From: JACIWG01 sp049969935
GTDB taxonomy: Archaea > Thermoproteota > Nitrososphaeria > JACIWG01
Length of the DNA: 11,075 nucleotides
Assembly (NCBI GenBank): GCA_049969935.1
Contig: JBMFNX010000037.1
Span: 1-11,075 of the forward strand
Direction of reading: 5' to 3'
Part shown: piece by piece, positions 1 through 7,102 of the stretch
Position numbering within the stretch: position 1 is the stretch's first letter
Layout of the letters: each line of letters opens with the position of its first letter
Program-made: the position numbers and the translations under genes
Notes under the pieces: generated by a model
Database searches by the model: none
Told to the model about the DNA's origin: nothing
What the model saw: the letters and a program-made list of their open reading frames with translations, nothing else

Positions 1-155
1 ACAACTTTCAATTCTCTTTATGAGATTCGTTAGGTTTAATCCGGATAGGGGTGAGCTTGAAAAAATCTTTCAATTCTCTTTATGAGATTCTAAGTTCTGA
101 GCAGACTTGATTTAGGGTGGTAAAAGATGAACTTTCAATTCTCTTTATGAGATTC
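1..155 (-). CRISPR. CRISPR array, leader-proximal end (3 repeats, 2 complete spacers; continues off the left edge)
   Basis: Three identical 24-bp repeats lie at 5-28, 67-90 and 132-155, separated by spacers of 38 bp (29-66) and 41 bp (91-131). The flanking bases differ between copies, which fixes the repeat at 24 bp. On the minus strand the repeat begins GAATCTC and ends ATTGAAAG, the usual 3' end of archaeal type I-A repeats, so the array is read right to left with its leader at 156-255. In that sense the repeat can form a short TCTC/GAGA stem with an ATAAA loop. Cutting at the base of this stem leaves exactly the 8-nt 5' handle ATTGAAAG, as expected for Cas6 (inference). All three repeats are perfect copies, and these two spacers should be the most recently acquired ones. 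Only 4 bases of the next spacer are visible, so array size is unknown. Confidence 0.97.
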
Positions 156-255
156 CGACCCTATATTTTTGTCTTTTTTGTTAAATAAACTTTTTTCCAG
201 CCTTTTGTATGGCAATGTTTCCGCTACCCCCTGACCTGCATAAGGGTATATAAAG
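156..255 (-). promoter_or_regulatory. CRISPR leader and minus-strand array promoter
   Basis: This non-coding stretch adjoins the repeat end that is 5' in the transcript sense. Read on the minus strand it holds a good archaeal TATA box, CTTTATATA (255-247). A start about 25 nt downstream, near 225, would place roughly 70 nt of A-rich leader RNA before the first repeat. The TATA box is flanked by two direct copies of AAGGGTA (plus strand 242-248 and 253-259), offset by 11 bp, which may be a regulator site. CTACCC (224-229) and GGGTAG (255-260) form an inverted pair. Leaders carry the array promoter and the integration site for new spacers; the exact start site is inferred. Confidence 0.75.
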
Positions 256-288
256 GGTAGAAAATATGTTTTTTGTTTAGAATTTAAT

Positions 289-296
289 CTTTAAAT
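289..296 (+). promoter_or_regulatory. TATA box for cas6 (leaderless start)
   Basis: CTTTAAAT is a strong archaeal TATA match centred about 30 nt before the TTG start of cas6. This spacing places transcription initiation within a few bases of the start codon, so the mRNA is probably leaderless. No Shine-Dalgarno sequence is visible before the TTG. Confidence 0.6.
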
Positions 297-322
297 CTTT
301 CTCTTTTTATTCTGTATGTGGG

Positions 323-1222
323 TTGTCTTTTACAAGTATAGTTTTGGATTTTTATTCTCATAAGGAGATTTGTTTGCAGAGTTTTTCAGGCTATGCTGTT
401 AGGGGCTTATTTTATAATATTGTTGGAAGTGTTGACCGTGAATATGCTTCTCTTCTTCATGATTCTAGAATGCTTGCACCCTTTAGTGTTTCTCCAGTTT
501 GCAGGGTTTCTGGTGAAAGTGGGTTTCATCCTTGTTTTGATAAACTTTCTAGGGGTCTTCTGAGGGTTAATTTCACGTTGCTTGATGGTAGGCTTACTGA
601 TATTTTGATGAAGTTTATTCAGGAAGGTTTGGGTGGTGGCGAATTTAATATTGGTAAGGATAAGGTTACTTTACATGCTTTATCTTTTCAGCAGATATCT
701 TATGAAAGGCTTTTTAAGGATTCTAGTGATGTTAGGTCCTTTAAGGTCAATTTTTTGACTCCAACATATTTTCGTCAAACGCCAAGGGATATGTTGAGGA
801 GGTATGGGAAAAGGTTTGATAAGAGTTTTACAGTTTCGCCATACCGTTTTATACCATTACCTGACCCGGTTCTTTTGTTTAAGAGTGTTGCAAGGCTTTG
901 GAGAAAATTTTCTAACATAAACCTTGACCTGCAAGATTTTATGAGGTGGCTTGAGACTGGAGGTGTTGCCGTATCAGGTTTTCCAGATGGTATAAGAACT
1001 TATATTGTTCACGAGCATCCTACGACAAAAAAGTGGAGTGTAGGCTTTACTGGAACAGTTTACTTTAGCATTGTTAAGGACATTTATAGTCCAGAAAAGG
1101 CTAAGATTGTTGACACGCTTCTAAAGTTTGCAGAATACACGAATGTTGGAGGGGGGCGGACTGCAGGACTAGGACTGATAAAATATTCTGTCAAAAATGA
1201 AGATGTTTCTAGTTTCAAATAA
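323..1222 (+). CDS. cas6: Cas6 CRISPR pre-crRNA processing endoribonuclease
   Basis: This metal-independent RNase cuts the long array transcript within each repeat to give crRNAs with an 8-nt 5' handle. The 299-residue protein has the two-ferredoxin-fold (RAMP) layout. The diagnostic sign is the glycine-rich loop near the C-terminus, residues 275-284 (VGGGRTAGLG), fitting the Cas6/RAMP GxGxxxxxGxG pattern. The segment LTPTYFRQ (145-152) and the PDPVLLFKSVARLW segment (180-193) resemble the long Cas6 form (about 300 aa). The catalytic histidine cannot be assigned by eye; His230, His232 and His13 are candidates. The start is TTG: there is no in-frame ATG or GTG upstream, and a TATA box lies about 30 nt before it. 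The gene stands alone, divergent from the array leader and convergent with csa3 (20-bp gap). Family is secure; the exact start is less so. Confidence 0.92.
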   Translation: MSFTSIVLDFYSHKEICLQSFSGYAVRGLFYNIVGSVDREYASLLHDSRMLAPFSVSPVCRVSGESGFHPCFDKLSRGLLRVNFTLLDGRLTDILMKFIQEGLGGGEFNIGKDKVTLHALSFQQISYERLFKDSSDVRSFKVNFLTPTYFRQTPRDMLRRYGKRFDKSFTVSPYRFIPLPDPVLLFKSVARLWRKFSNINLDLQDFMRWLETGGVAVSGFPDGIRTYIVHEHPTTKKWSVGFTGTVYFSIVKDIYSPEKAKIVDTLLKFAEYTNVGGGRTAGLGLIKYSVKNEDVSSFK

Positions 1223-1227
1223 GTAAA

Positions 1228-1232
1228 TTTTT
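1228..1232 (+). terminator. Possible T-run terminator after cas6
   Basis: A run of five T lies 6 nt past the cas6 stop, in the 20-bp gap before the converging csa3 stop. Archaeal RNA polymerase terminates at U-runs without needing a hairpin. The run is short, so the call is weak. Confidence 0.3.
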
Positions 1233-1242
1233 AAGAGGCATA

Positions 1243-1863
1243 TTATATAATATTTAGTGCTATTAGTCCTAGCGTGGTGAGCTCATAAACTTTACCCTTA
1301 AATTCCAAAAAACCGCTGCTTTCTAAACCCTTAACCTTTCTCCAAACTGTAGCCTTACTCAAACCAGTACACTTAACAAGACCAGAAACATTACCCACAC
1401 CCTTTTTGACTTCAATTAAAATTTTCTTCTCAACGTCATCCAAAATTATAGGCTTATTCCATTTAAGGGGGAAAGAGATGATTGAAGAAGAATCCTCAAA
1501 TTCAACCTCCACATCACCGTTAATACCAAGCATAGTAGCAGCCACCAGAACCTCTAGGATAAGGGCCCTGAAACCGCCACTTAAACTGAAGACAAACCTT
1601 CCGCCACTTCTTTCACTAAAAATCTTTGTTAACTCAACAAGAGTATCCGATAAATTTCTAGAATCAACCTCATACCTGCAAATTTTAAGATCCTGAAACA
1701 TTCTAGACAAAATTTCACTAAAATGCTGATAAGCTCTATCAGCCCTCTCATCAACAGGCCTAGGCAAAATGGCCAAAACCTCATCACCAGTTCTTAAACC
1801 TCTTCTGGCAATAGTCCTTAAAGCAAACTTTTCATCGAAACCAAATGTTATAACAAAGATCAT
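1243..1863 (-). CDS. csa3: Csa3 CARF-wHTH transcriptional regulator of the CRISPR-Cas locus
   Basis: Csa3 proteins pair an N-terminal CARF domain, which senses a nucleotide-type ligand, with a C-terminal winged helix-turn-helix that binds cas promoters and leaders. Here the protein begins MIFVITFGFDEKF, typical of Csa3. The CARF ligand-loop motif SLSGGFRAL follows at about residues 93-101. The winged helix lies in the last 65 residues (VSGLVKCTGLSKATVWRKVK, then the wing). An in-frame ATG at 1890 would add nine residues, but the TATA box (1897-1890 on this strand) overlaps it. That spacing puts transcription initiation near 1867, so the ATG at 1863 (206 aa) is preferred. The gene is divergent from the csa5 operon and shares a 123-bp regulatory region with it. 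It may activate or repress; sequence alone does not say which. Confidence 0.9.
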   Translation of the reverse strand: MIFVITFGFDEKFALRTIARRGLRTGDEVLAILPRPVDERADRAYQHFSEILSRMFQDLKICRYEVDSRNLSDTLVELTKIFSERSGGRFVFSLSGGFRALILEVLVAATMLGINGDVEVEFEDSSSIISFPLKWNKPIILDDVEKKILIEVKKGVGNVSGLVKCTGLSKATVWRKVKGLESSGFLEFKGKVYELTTLGLIALNII

Positions 1864-1889
1864 GTCGTACTGTAATCTTTGGACCACCA

Positions 1890-1917
1890 TATTTAAATGT
1901 TTCTAAAAAAAGAAACA
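1890..1917 (-). promoter_or_regulatory. csa3 promoter (TATA) with an adjoining inverted repeat, candidate operator
   Basis: On the minus strand TTTAAATA (1897-1890) is the TATA box, preceded by TAGAAACA in the position of a BRE. Immediately upstream is a perfect dyad: TGTTTCT (1898-1904), six A, AGAAACA (1911-1917). A dyad abutting the TATA/BRE is a likely site for an autoregulating dimer, with Csa3 itself the obvious candidate (inference). Confidence 0.6.
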
Positions 1918-1941
1918 GTTACAAAAATTTAAACCCTTTTC

Positions 1942-1967
1942 AATCTATAGAAACATTTATATAGATT
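1942..1967 (+). promoter_or_regulatory. Effector-operon promoter (TATA) inside a 26-bp dyad, candidate Csa3 operator
   Basis: TTTATATA (1956-1963) is centred about 27 nt before the csa5 ATG, giving a leaderless csa5 transcript. The TATA box sits inside a perfect 8-bp inverted repeat: AATCTATA (1942-1949), ten bases, TATAGATT (1960-1967). Anything bound there would cover TATA and block TBP/TFB access, so the layout suits a repressor. The TAGAAACATTTA stretch before and across this TATA box also occurs, pointing the other way, at the csa3 promoter. Confidence 0.6.
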
Positions 1968-1986
1968 ATATTATTATCTTACAGAT

Positions 1987-2343
1987 ATGCTAGAAGTAGA
2001 TGAGTTAGCACGTGTTCTAGCCATACTTATAGCTGAGCAGAATAATTACACTTATGTTGACAAACTTGGTAATGCACCATCAAAAGAGCTTGCAATCTTT
2101 CATATTCGAGAAGCATTAAGGGATTTTAATTCACTACTTGCGAAAGAAAATTTTTCAAATAAAAAGGCTAAGGAAGAGGTGTCCAAAGTTTATTTCAAAG
2201 GCTTAGATGAGCAAATAAACGAGTTATCTAAAATAAGTGACAGAAGAAAGTTGAAGGAAATGGTTTCCTTAATTGGAGCAAAAGCATTAACTATGGCTGC
2301 AAGACTAAAAGTTGCAGAAAAAGGTGAAGAGGTGAGATCATGA
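1987..2343 (+). CDS. csa5: Csa5, small subunit (Cas11-type) of type I-A Cascade
   Basis: Csa5 is the small helical subunit that lines the belly of the archaeal I-A surveillance complex and helps bind the displaced DNA strand. The 118-residue product is predicted mostly helical. It carries the family's recognisable N-terminal stretch, YTYVDKLGNAPSKELAIFHI (residues 21-40), followed by charged helices. It is first in the effector operon: a TATA box lies about 27 nt upstream and no ribosome site is needed. Its stop overlaps the cas7 start in ATGA (2340-2343), implying translational coupling. Family assignment rests on the conserved stretch and on its usual position just before cas7. Confidence 0.88.
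   Translation: MLEVDELARVLAILIAEQNNYTYVDKLGNAPSKELAIFHIREALRDFNSLLAKENFSNKKAKEEVSKVYFKGLDEQINELSKISDRRKLKEMVSLIGAKALTMAARLKVAEKGEEVRS
2329..2335 (+). promoter_or_regulatory. Shine-Dalgarno site for cas7
   Basis: GAGGTGA ends 4 nt before the cas7 ATG and lies within the end of csa5. It is a near-complete match to the archaeal anti-SD sequence (AGGAGGTGATC), supporting the start inside the ATGA overlap. Confidence 0.7.
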
Positions 2344-3287
2344 GGGACATATTTGTTTCAATAAGGGGAAGAATGCTTTTAAATGTTGAAGCATTAAATA
2401 TGACAGAATCTGTAGGAAATTACGTCAAACATAGGAAGGTGCCGGTCTTAGTTCCTGAAGAAAATGGTTTTGCCACCTACTTTGTTCCAGCAATATCGGG
2501 TGAAAGTATAGCGCATGGCTTTCAAAAAACGTTAGCGGAAGAGGCGCAAAAGAAGATGCTTCCAGTATGTAATCTATGTAGTAAAGGTGTGTTCTTGAAA
2601 AGTACGAACAGTAAGGTTGTGAACGAAGCATTCGGAAGTATTCAAAAAACAAACTTGGAAGAATTTATTGTAAAAAACTGTCTAGTTGAAGATGTCGGCG
2701 GTTTCATGTACGCTGAGGCAGAAAATGTTAAGAGAACATCAAACTTTTTTGTAGGATACATGATTCCTGCAAAAGAGGCAATAGAACATGTTATAGTAGA
2801 CCCTCAACTACATTCAAGATATGCCTTGGGCACATCTTTTGTCACCGACCAAGGGCAGATGATATATTATGTGGAACTTTCATCAGCACTCTATACTTTC
2901 AGCATGGACCTTGACACAAAATATATAGGTAGGCTAACCTTTGAATACAAGGATTCAGGAAAAGATGTTTTCGGAGAAAATGAAAGATTAAATAGAATTG
3001 ATACAGTTCTAGAGGCACTAAAAATATTTTTGCTAGAACAACCCTTTGGCGCTAAAAAAACAAGGTTTTTACCGATAGGAGAATGGGACTCAATTGTAAT
3101 CGGTCTTTCTGATAAAACTTGGACAGTAAACAGCCCATTTACAAGCAAATATGTAGAAAGTACTTTAAAGAAGAAGGAGAAAATAGATTATAATACTGAA
3201 ATATTTGTCGGTAAAAGAGAAGAAAATAATATAGAAGAAGCCATAATAAATGCTGTCGAGAAAGCTAAAGAAAGGATAAAGGCATAG
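2340..3287 (+). CDS. cas7: Cas7 (Csa2), backbone subunit of type I-A Cascade
   Basis: Several copies of Cas7 polymerise along the crRNA spacer to form the Cascade backbone. The 315-residue product matches archaeal Csa2 in order: an RRM core start (IRGRMLLNVEALNMTESVGN, residues 8-27), VPAISGESIAHGFQ (49-62), DVGGFMYAE (118-126), KRTSNFFVGYMIPA (131-144), SSALYTFSMDLD (181-192) and PFGAKKTRFLP (235-245). A CNLC pair at 77-80 could bind metal, whereas the Sulfolobus protein as I recall it lacks these cysteines. The C-terminal tail is lysine/glutamate-rich. The start overlaps csa5 by four bases and has a strong Shine-Dalgarno site; cas5 begins nine bases after the stop. Confidence 0.95.
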   Translation: MRDIFVSIRGRMLLNVEALNMTESVGNYVKHRKVPVLVPEENGFATYFVPAISGESIAHGFQKTLAEEAQKKMLPVCNLCSKGVFLKSTNSKVVNEAFGSIQKTNLEEFIVKNCLVEDVGGFMYAEAENVKRTSNFFVGYMIPAKEAIEHVIVDPQLHSRYALGTSFVTDQGQMIYYVELSSALYTFSMDLDTKYIGRLTFEYKDSGKDVFGENERLNRIDTVLEALKIFLLEQPFGAKKTRFLPIGEWDSIVIGLSDKTWTVNSPFTSKYVESTLKKKEKIDYNTEIFVGKREENNIEEAIINAVEKAKERIKA

Positions 3288-3296
3288 CGAACAAAC

Positions 3297-4121
3297 ATGC
3301 CAATAGGATATATTTTTGATATAGAATTTGTATGGGGCTTCCAGTCTAGAATAGTGGGGTTATCTAAAACTTCACCATCTTTTTATTATCCGCCACCGAC
3401 AACAATATTGGGTGCAATAGCGGAGGCTATAGCAAAAGAACATAATATTAGCGAATCAAATGGGAAAAAGATTATACCATTACTCTCGAATAATTTGCTA
3501 GCTATAGGATTAAAACCAATAAACTGTCTCCCAATAAAATATGAGGACCTTAACAGAATAATTTCAGTAAAGATTACAAGTGGAGAACTTTATCCTGACC
3601 CAAAGGATCTTAGAAAATCATTCGATTCTCCTGCGTCAGGTAAAACCATATTTTCTACATTCGATAATAATTCAGCGACCCTCAGATGTTTTATCGTTTT
3701 TAAAAAGGATAAGGTTCTTTTTGATGATAAAAATATTGCTATTGATGAAAACATATTTTGGCATATTCACAGAGTAGGTTCAAAAGAAAGTATAGTATCC
3801 ATTTCTGACGTTAAGAAGATGCCCAATCTAGTTATAAATAAAGGTTCAGTGACTACAAATTATAGTTTTACAAAAACTAAGGGTGTTAACCTTAAGAATG
3901 AAATTGTTAAAAGATGGGGTGCAGAGAACTATATCGATCCCTTCAATATTAAAACATATGTTCCTATAAAAGACTATATCTTTAGAGAAAATTTGGTCGA
4001 ATATCTTATTCCTATTAAAGTGAGTCATTTAAGTGAACCAACATATTATGTCGAACTAGATAACAATTTTGTCTGTTATCAATATGATAATGAAAAAGTG
4101 ATCGGAAAATGGTTAGAATAA
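3297..4121 (+). CDS. cas5: Cas5, crRNA 5'-handle-binding subunit of type I-A Cascade
   Basis: Cas5 caps the 5' handle end of the crRNA and joins Cas7 to the large subunit. The N-terminal RAMP signature is clear: FVWGFQSRIVGLSKTSPSFY followed by YPPPTTILGAIAEAIAKEHN (residues 11-50), including the proline-rich PPPTTILGA that marks archaeal Cas5. At 274 residues it is within the range for Cas5a. The middle and C-terminal parts (100-274) are poorly conserved by eye. The ATG lies nine bases past the cas7 stop with no clear Shine-Dalgarno site. Its last 13 bases overlap cas8a. Base composition looks more AT-rich from here through cas3''. Confidence 0.9.
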   Translation: MPIGYIFDIEFVWGFQSRIVGLSKTSPSFYYPPPTTILGAIAEAIAKEHNISESNGKKIIPLLSNNLLAIGLKPINCLPIKYEDLNRIISVKITSGELYPDPKDLRKSFDSPASGKTIFSTFDNNSATLRCFIVFKKDKVLFDDKNIAIDENIFWHIHRVGSKESIVSISDVKKMPNLVINKGSVTTNYSFTKTKGVNLKNEIVKRWGAENYIDPFNIKTYVPIKDYIFRENLVEYLIPIKVSHLSEPTYYVELDNNFVCYQYDNEKVIGKWLE

Positions 4122-5290
4122 AATTACTTTTTCCCATTGATTCCACATTTTTGAGTGAGGTCATTTATGAAGGACTACTTTACACCATCTCCATGAGCGG
4201 TAATATTTTTAATGCTAAAGAGGCTCAAGTTGAAGATAAATTCTTACAAACATTGTTTGAAGAGCTGGAGCCTGAAAGCTATGAGGTTATGAAAATAATT
4301 TTAACAGGAAATGATACAGTTAATACTGAAATCTTTAAAAAATACGGTCTTTCTAATATTAAAAGTAAAAAAACCTTATCTGACCTTTTTAGAGTGTTAA
4401 AGGAAAATAGTACCTATCTAATCTCAAAAGATGAAATAAATTTGAAGCAATCTATAAAAGGAACCGACGTCTTATTTGATGTAGATAGTAGGAAAGAAGG
4501 CATTTCGTTACAGCTTCTTAAACTTGATAGATATACTGGTTTAACAACGACTGAACTAAATTATACAAGTAAACAGTTAACTTCATATTTTTCAAAAGAG
4601 CTTATCCTGATTTCCCTAATTGGTTTATATTCATCATATGTTGCAACTATCACAAGCATTACTTCAAAAGGACCAATGCAAACTCACTATTTCCTCTTTT
4701 TTTCGCCAGATGAGATTTTAAACTTATTATCTAAGGGTGATAAAGTTTTTCTAAAAAAACTGTTGGTGAACATAAAAGGAGAAGCTAAAAATGTGATTAA
4801 AGAAACATTATCCTATTCCCAGTCTAACGAGATAATATTACTAGAGTTAATGTTAAACATGAAAATTCATGAACTAATGAGAAATGAGAACCTTGAAAAA
4901 ATTTCTACAGTACTATTTAAGATATGCCCTGAAGGCCAAACCTATAAGGTATACGAAGTTATTCCATTAACGATGTTTAGAGATACAATATTTAACTATA
5001 AAGTTAAAGAATACTTTGGTGACAGGTATGAAGACTTTATTGAAGCTGTTCAAACTTTTCTAAAGGATAAGTATGTGCGCAAAGCACTACTTTCATTAAA
5101 TTCGAAAAGAAAAAGTGATGAATCGGATAACATACTTTATGCTGTACAACACCTTTATAAATTTGTAACATTAGGAGATATTCAAGGATTATACAATTTT
5201 CTCAGAGAAATCTGGAATGCTCATGAAAAAACTAAGGACAAATATGCTAGTAATCCCTACTTGACTATCCTAAAATATTTCCCCTACTAG
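4109..5290 (+). CDS. cas8a: Cas8a (Csa4/Cas8a2-like), large subunit of type I-A Cascade
   Basis: The large subunit of I-A Cascade recognises the PAM and helps recruit the Cas3 parts. The product has 393 residues and no enzymatic motif, as expected for Cas8. The most family-like stretches are SSYVATITSITSKGPMQ plus THYFLFF (175-198) and YKVYEVIPLTMF (279-290), which recall the Csa4 group. The assignment otherwise leans on context: it is the only large unassigned gene in an otherwise complete I-A effector operon, between cas5 and cas3'. The start overlaps the cas5 3' end by 13 bases, with a weak GTGATC ribosome site just before it. Cas8 is the fastest-evolving Cas protein, so the subfamily is less certain than the role. 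Confidence 0.78.
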   Translation: MVRIKLLFPIDSTFLSEVIYEGLLYTISMSGNIFNAKEAQVEDKFLQTLFEELEPESYEVMKIILTGNDTVNTEIFKKYGLSNIKSKKTLSDLFRVLKENSTYLISKDEINLKQSIKGTDVLFDVDSRKEGISLQLLKLDRYTGLTTTELNYTSKQLTSYFSKELILISLIGLYSSYVATITSITSKGPMQTHYFLFFSPDEILNLLSKGDKVFLKKLLVNIKGEAKNVIKETLSYSQSNEIILLELMLNMKIHELMRNENLEKISTVLFKICPEGQTYKVYEVIPLTMFRDTIFNYKVKEYFGDRYEDFIEAVQTFLKDKYVRKALLSLNSKRKSDESDNILYAVQHLYKFVTLGDIQGLYNFLREIWNAHEKTKDKYASNPYLTILKYFPY

Positions 5291-5298
5291 AAAAGATT

Positions 5299-7095
5299 AT
5301 GTTAATTCAATACTATAATCAATTACTAGAGAAAAATGGTTGGGTTTCCAGAAAATTTATTGAAAAAACAATTTCCCTAATAGAAAAGGAATGGAATAGA
5401 AAGGATGTTTTTGTGGTTGAAGCACCTACAGGATATGGCAAAAGCAGTATTTCACAAACAATATCATTATATTCTCTTAATGAGGGATTTAAGTCTATAA
5501 TCGCATACCCTCTTAGAACACTCTTGGAAGATCAATATAGTAAATTTAGCAAAATAGTGTCAAACAAAGAAGTTTTAGGAAAAAGGTATATGCATAATAT
5601 GGATTCCCTATATCTAGTTAAGCCAATAACTTTGACAACAATCGACACTCTCTCTTTAACTCTTTTCGGTATTCCTCCCGAAGACTTTGAAAAGGTTGCA
5701 AGAGACTGGAGTGGTACATCTTTTGGATCATTAGGTCATTATCTCTTTTCTCAAGTTTCAATAATATTATCAAATATTGTTCTCGATGAAGTTCATTTGC
5801 TTTCTGATTCTACAAAATCATTAAATTTTCTATTTTTACTTATAGAATATGCTGTAGAAAATGGTCAAAAACTTGTGCTTATGTCTGCAACGTTACCAGC
5901 TGCCTTGATAGAAATTTTTGAAAATTATAGATTGTTCGATGGTACACAATTAAAGAATAGATTGGAGATAATAAGATTTAGTGACAAAGAATTTTGTGAT
6001 AACGAATTCCTTGATGAAAGAAAAAATAAATGTTATGATATAATATTAGAAGGTGTTAAGGAAAGTGAGAAATTCGATAAAATAATAGGTTGGATTAAGA
6101 AAGGACAAAGTGAAGGGTTTTCAAAAATCATTATTGTTTTTAATACAGTTGAAGATGCCATCACATTCTATAATAGGCTTAATTGTGAAGCCCTAGTAGA
6201 CAATAAAATACTTTTACATTCAAGATTTAATGAAAGAGACCGTGTCGAAAAGCATAATAAACTTAAAATTTTAAGGGAAAGAGACAATTATATAATAGTC
6301 TCAACTCAGACGATAGAGGCTGGAATAGATATTTCGTCAAACCTATTTATCACCGAATTAGCGCCAGCCAATTCGCTAGTTCAAAGACTAGGCCGATTTC
6401 TAAGATATGAAAACGAAAATAGGGGGCAAGTTTATATTTGGTATGAACTTGATGAAAATGGACAACTTAAAAACCATAAAAACAAATATAAGGTATACGA
6501 TTTTGATCTAACAACTAGAACATTGGAAGAATTAAAGGGCTACGGTAGAAGAGAATCATCCAATAATTTTAGATGCATTCTAACAAGTTCAAACATGAAC
6601 TTTCATATACCTGAATTTTATCAAAACCTCTTAAATAATGTCTATCGTAACTCTGACTTTCAAGTTAATAAAAGAAGTATACAGGAATATCTGAAAATTT
6701 TCCTAGATGTAGAAAGTCTATCGAGAAAATCTTTTGAAAAATATTTGGAAGTTGAAGGAAGTTTTGTACGAGATGAAATGTTGGTTCCTACAATTTTGAA
6801 AAGCATTATAGATTCTTTATTTGAGAATAAACGATTGGCAAAAGAAGATATAGACTTTTTAATGGAAAATATTGTTACAGTTTCAGTTGATCAATTAAGG
6901 AATTTAAAAATTTGTACTGCGATAAAATTGGAAAAAGATTCTGAAAGCGCGTACGAAAAAATAGAATGTATTGCCATAAGTGAATCGTTAACTAATAATC
7001 CTCAAAACTTAATTAAATTTATGCTAAAAAATAGAATAATTGCAATATCAATTGAAGGAAAATATAATAGCGAGTTCGGTTTAATTTTAAGGTGA
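5299..7095 (+). CDS. cas3': Cas3' DExD/H-box (SF2) helicase of the type I-A system
   Basis: Cas3' is the ATP-driven helicase that unwinds and feeds target DNA to the separate HD nuclease after Cascade forms an R-loop. All the SF2 motifs of its 598 residues can be read: Walker A APTGYGKSS (42-50, Lys48), DEVH (163-166), SAT (196-198, in LMSATLP), IIVFNT (278-283), TQTIEAGIDIS (336-346) and QRLGRFLR (362-369, arginine finger). Residues 370-598 form the accessory C-terminal region of Cas3 and show no extra motif. No HD domain is present; it is supplied by the next gene, the split arrangement typical of I-A. The ATG lies eight bases after cas8a. The closing TGA is embedded in the ribosome site for cas3''. 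Confidence 0.94.
   Translation: MLIQYYNQLLEKNGWVSRKFIEKTISLIEKEWNRKDVFVVEAPTGYGKSSISQTISLYSLNEGFKSIIAYPLRTLLEDQYSKFSKIVSNKEVLGKRYMHNMDSLYLVKPITLTTIDTLSLTLFGIPPEDFEKVARDWSGTSFGSLGHYLFSQVSIILSNIVLDEVHLLSDSTKSLNFLFLLIEYAVENGQKLVLMSATLPAALIEIFENYRLFDGTQLKNRLEIIRFSDKEFCDNEFLDERKNKCYDIILEGVKESEKFDKIIGWIKKGQSEGFSKIIIVFNTVEDAITFYNRLNCEALVDNKILLHSRFNERDRVEKHNKLKILRERDNYIIVSTQTIEAGIDISSNLFITELAPANSLVQRLGRFLRYENENRGQVYIWYELDENGQLKNHKNKYKVYDFDLTTRTLEELKGYGRRESSNNFRCILTSSNMNFHIPEFYQNLLNNVYRNSDFQVNKRSIQEYLKIFLDVESLSRKSFEKYLEVEGSFVRDEMLVPTILKSIIDSLFENKRLAKEDIDFLMENIVTVSVDQLRNLKICTAIKLEKDSESAYEKIECIAISESLTNNPQNLIKFMLKNRIIAISIEGKYNSEFGLILR
7090..7095 (+). promoter_or_regulatory. Shine-Dalgarno site that fixes the TTG start of cas3''
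   Basis: AGGTGA ends seven bases before the TTG at 7103 and includes the TGA stop of cas3'. It is a good anti-SD match at correct spacing, supporting TTG as the real start and coupling to cas3'. Confidence 0.7.
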
Positions 7096-7102
7096 AATAA
7101 GT

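Noticed and set aside
316..363. ATG at 316 as an alternative start near cas6
   Set aside because: It is in a different frame and reaches a stop after 15 codons, so it cannot start cas6.
1240..1253. Perfect 14-bp palindrome ATATTAT/ATAATAT at the csa3 stop codon
   Set aside because: It is made only of A and T and covers the last csa3 codons between convergent genes; such palindromes are common by chance in AT-rich DNA.
1406..1696. Plus-strand open frame of 96 codons opposite csa3
   Set aside because: It is an antisense shadow of csa3, rich in serine and threonine, with no family motif and no promoter or ribosome site.
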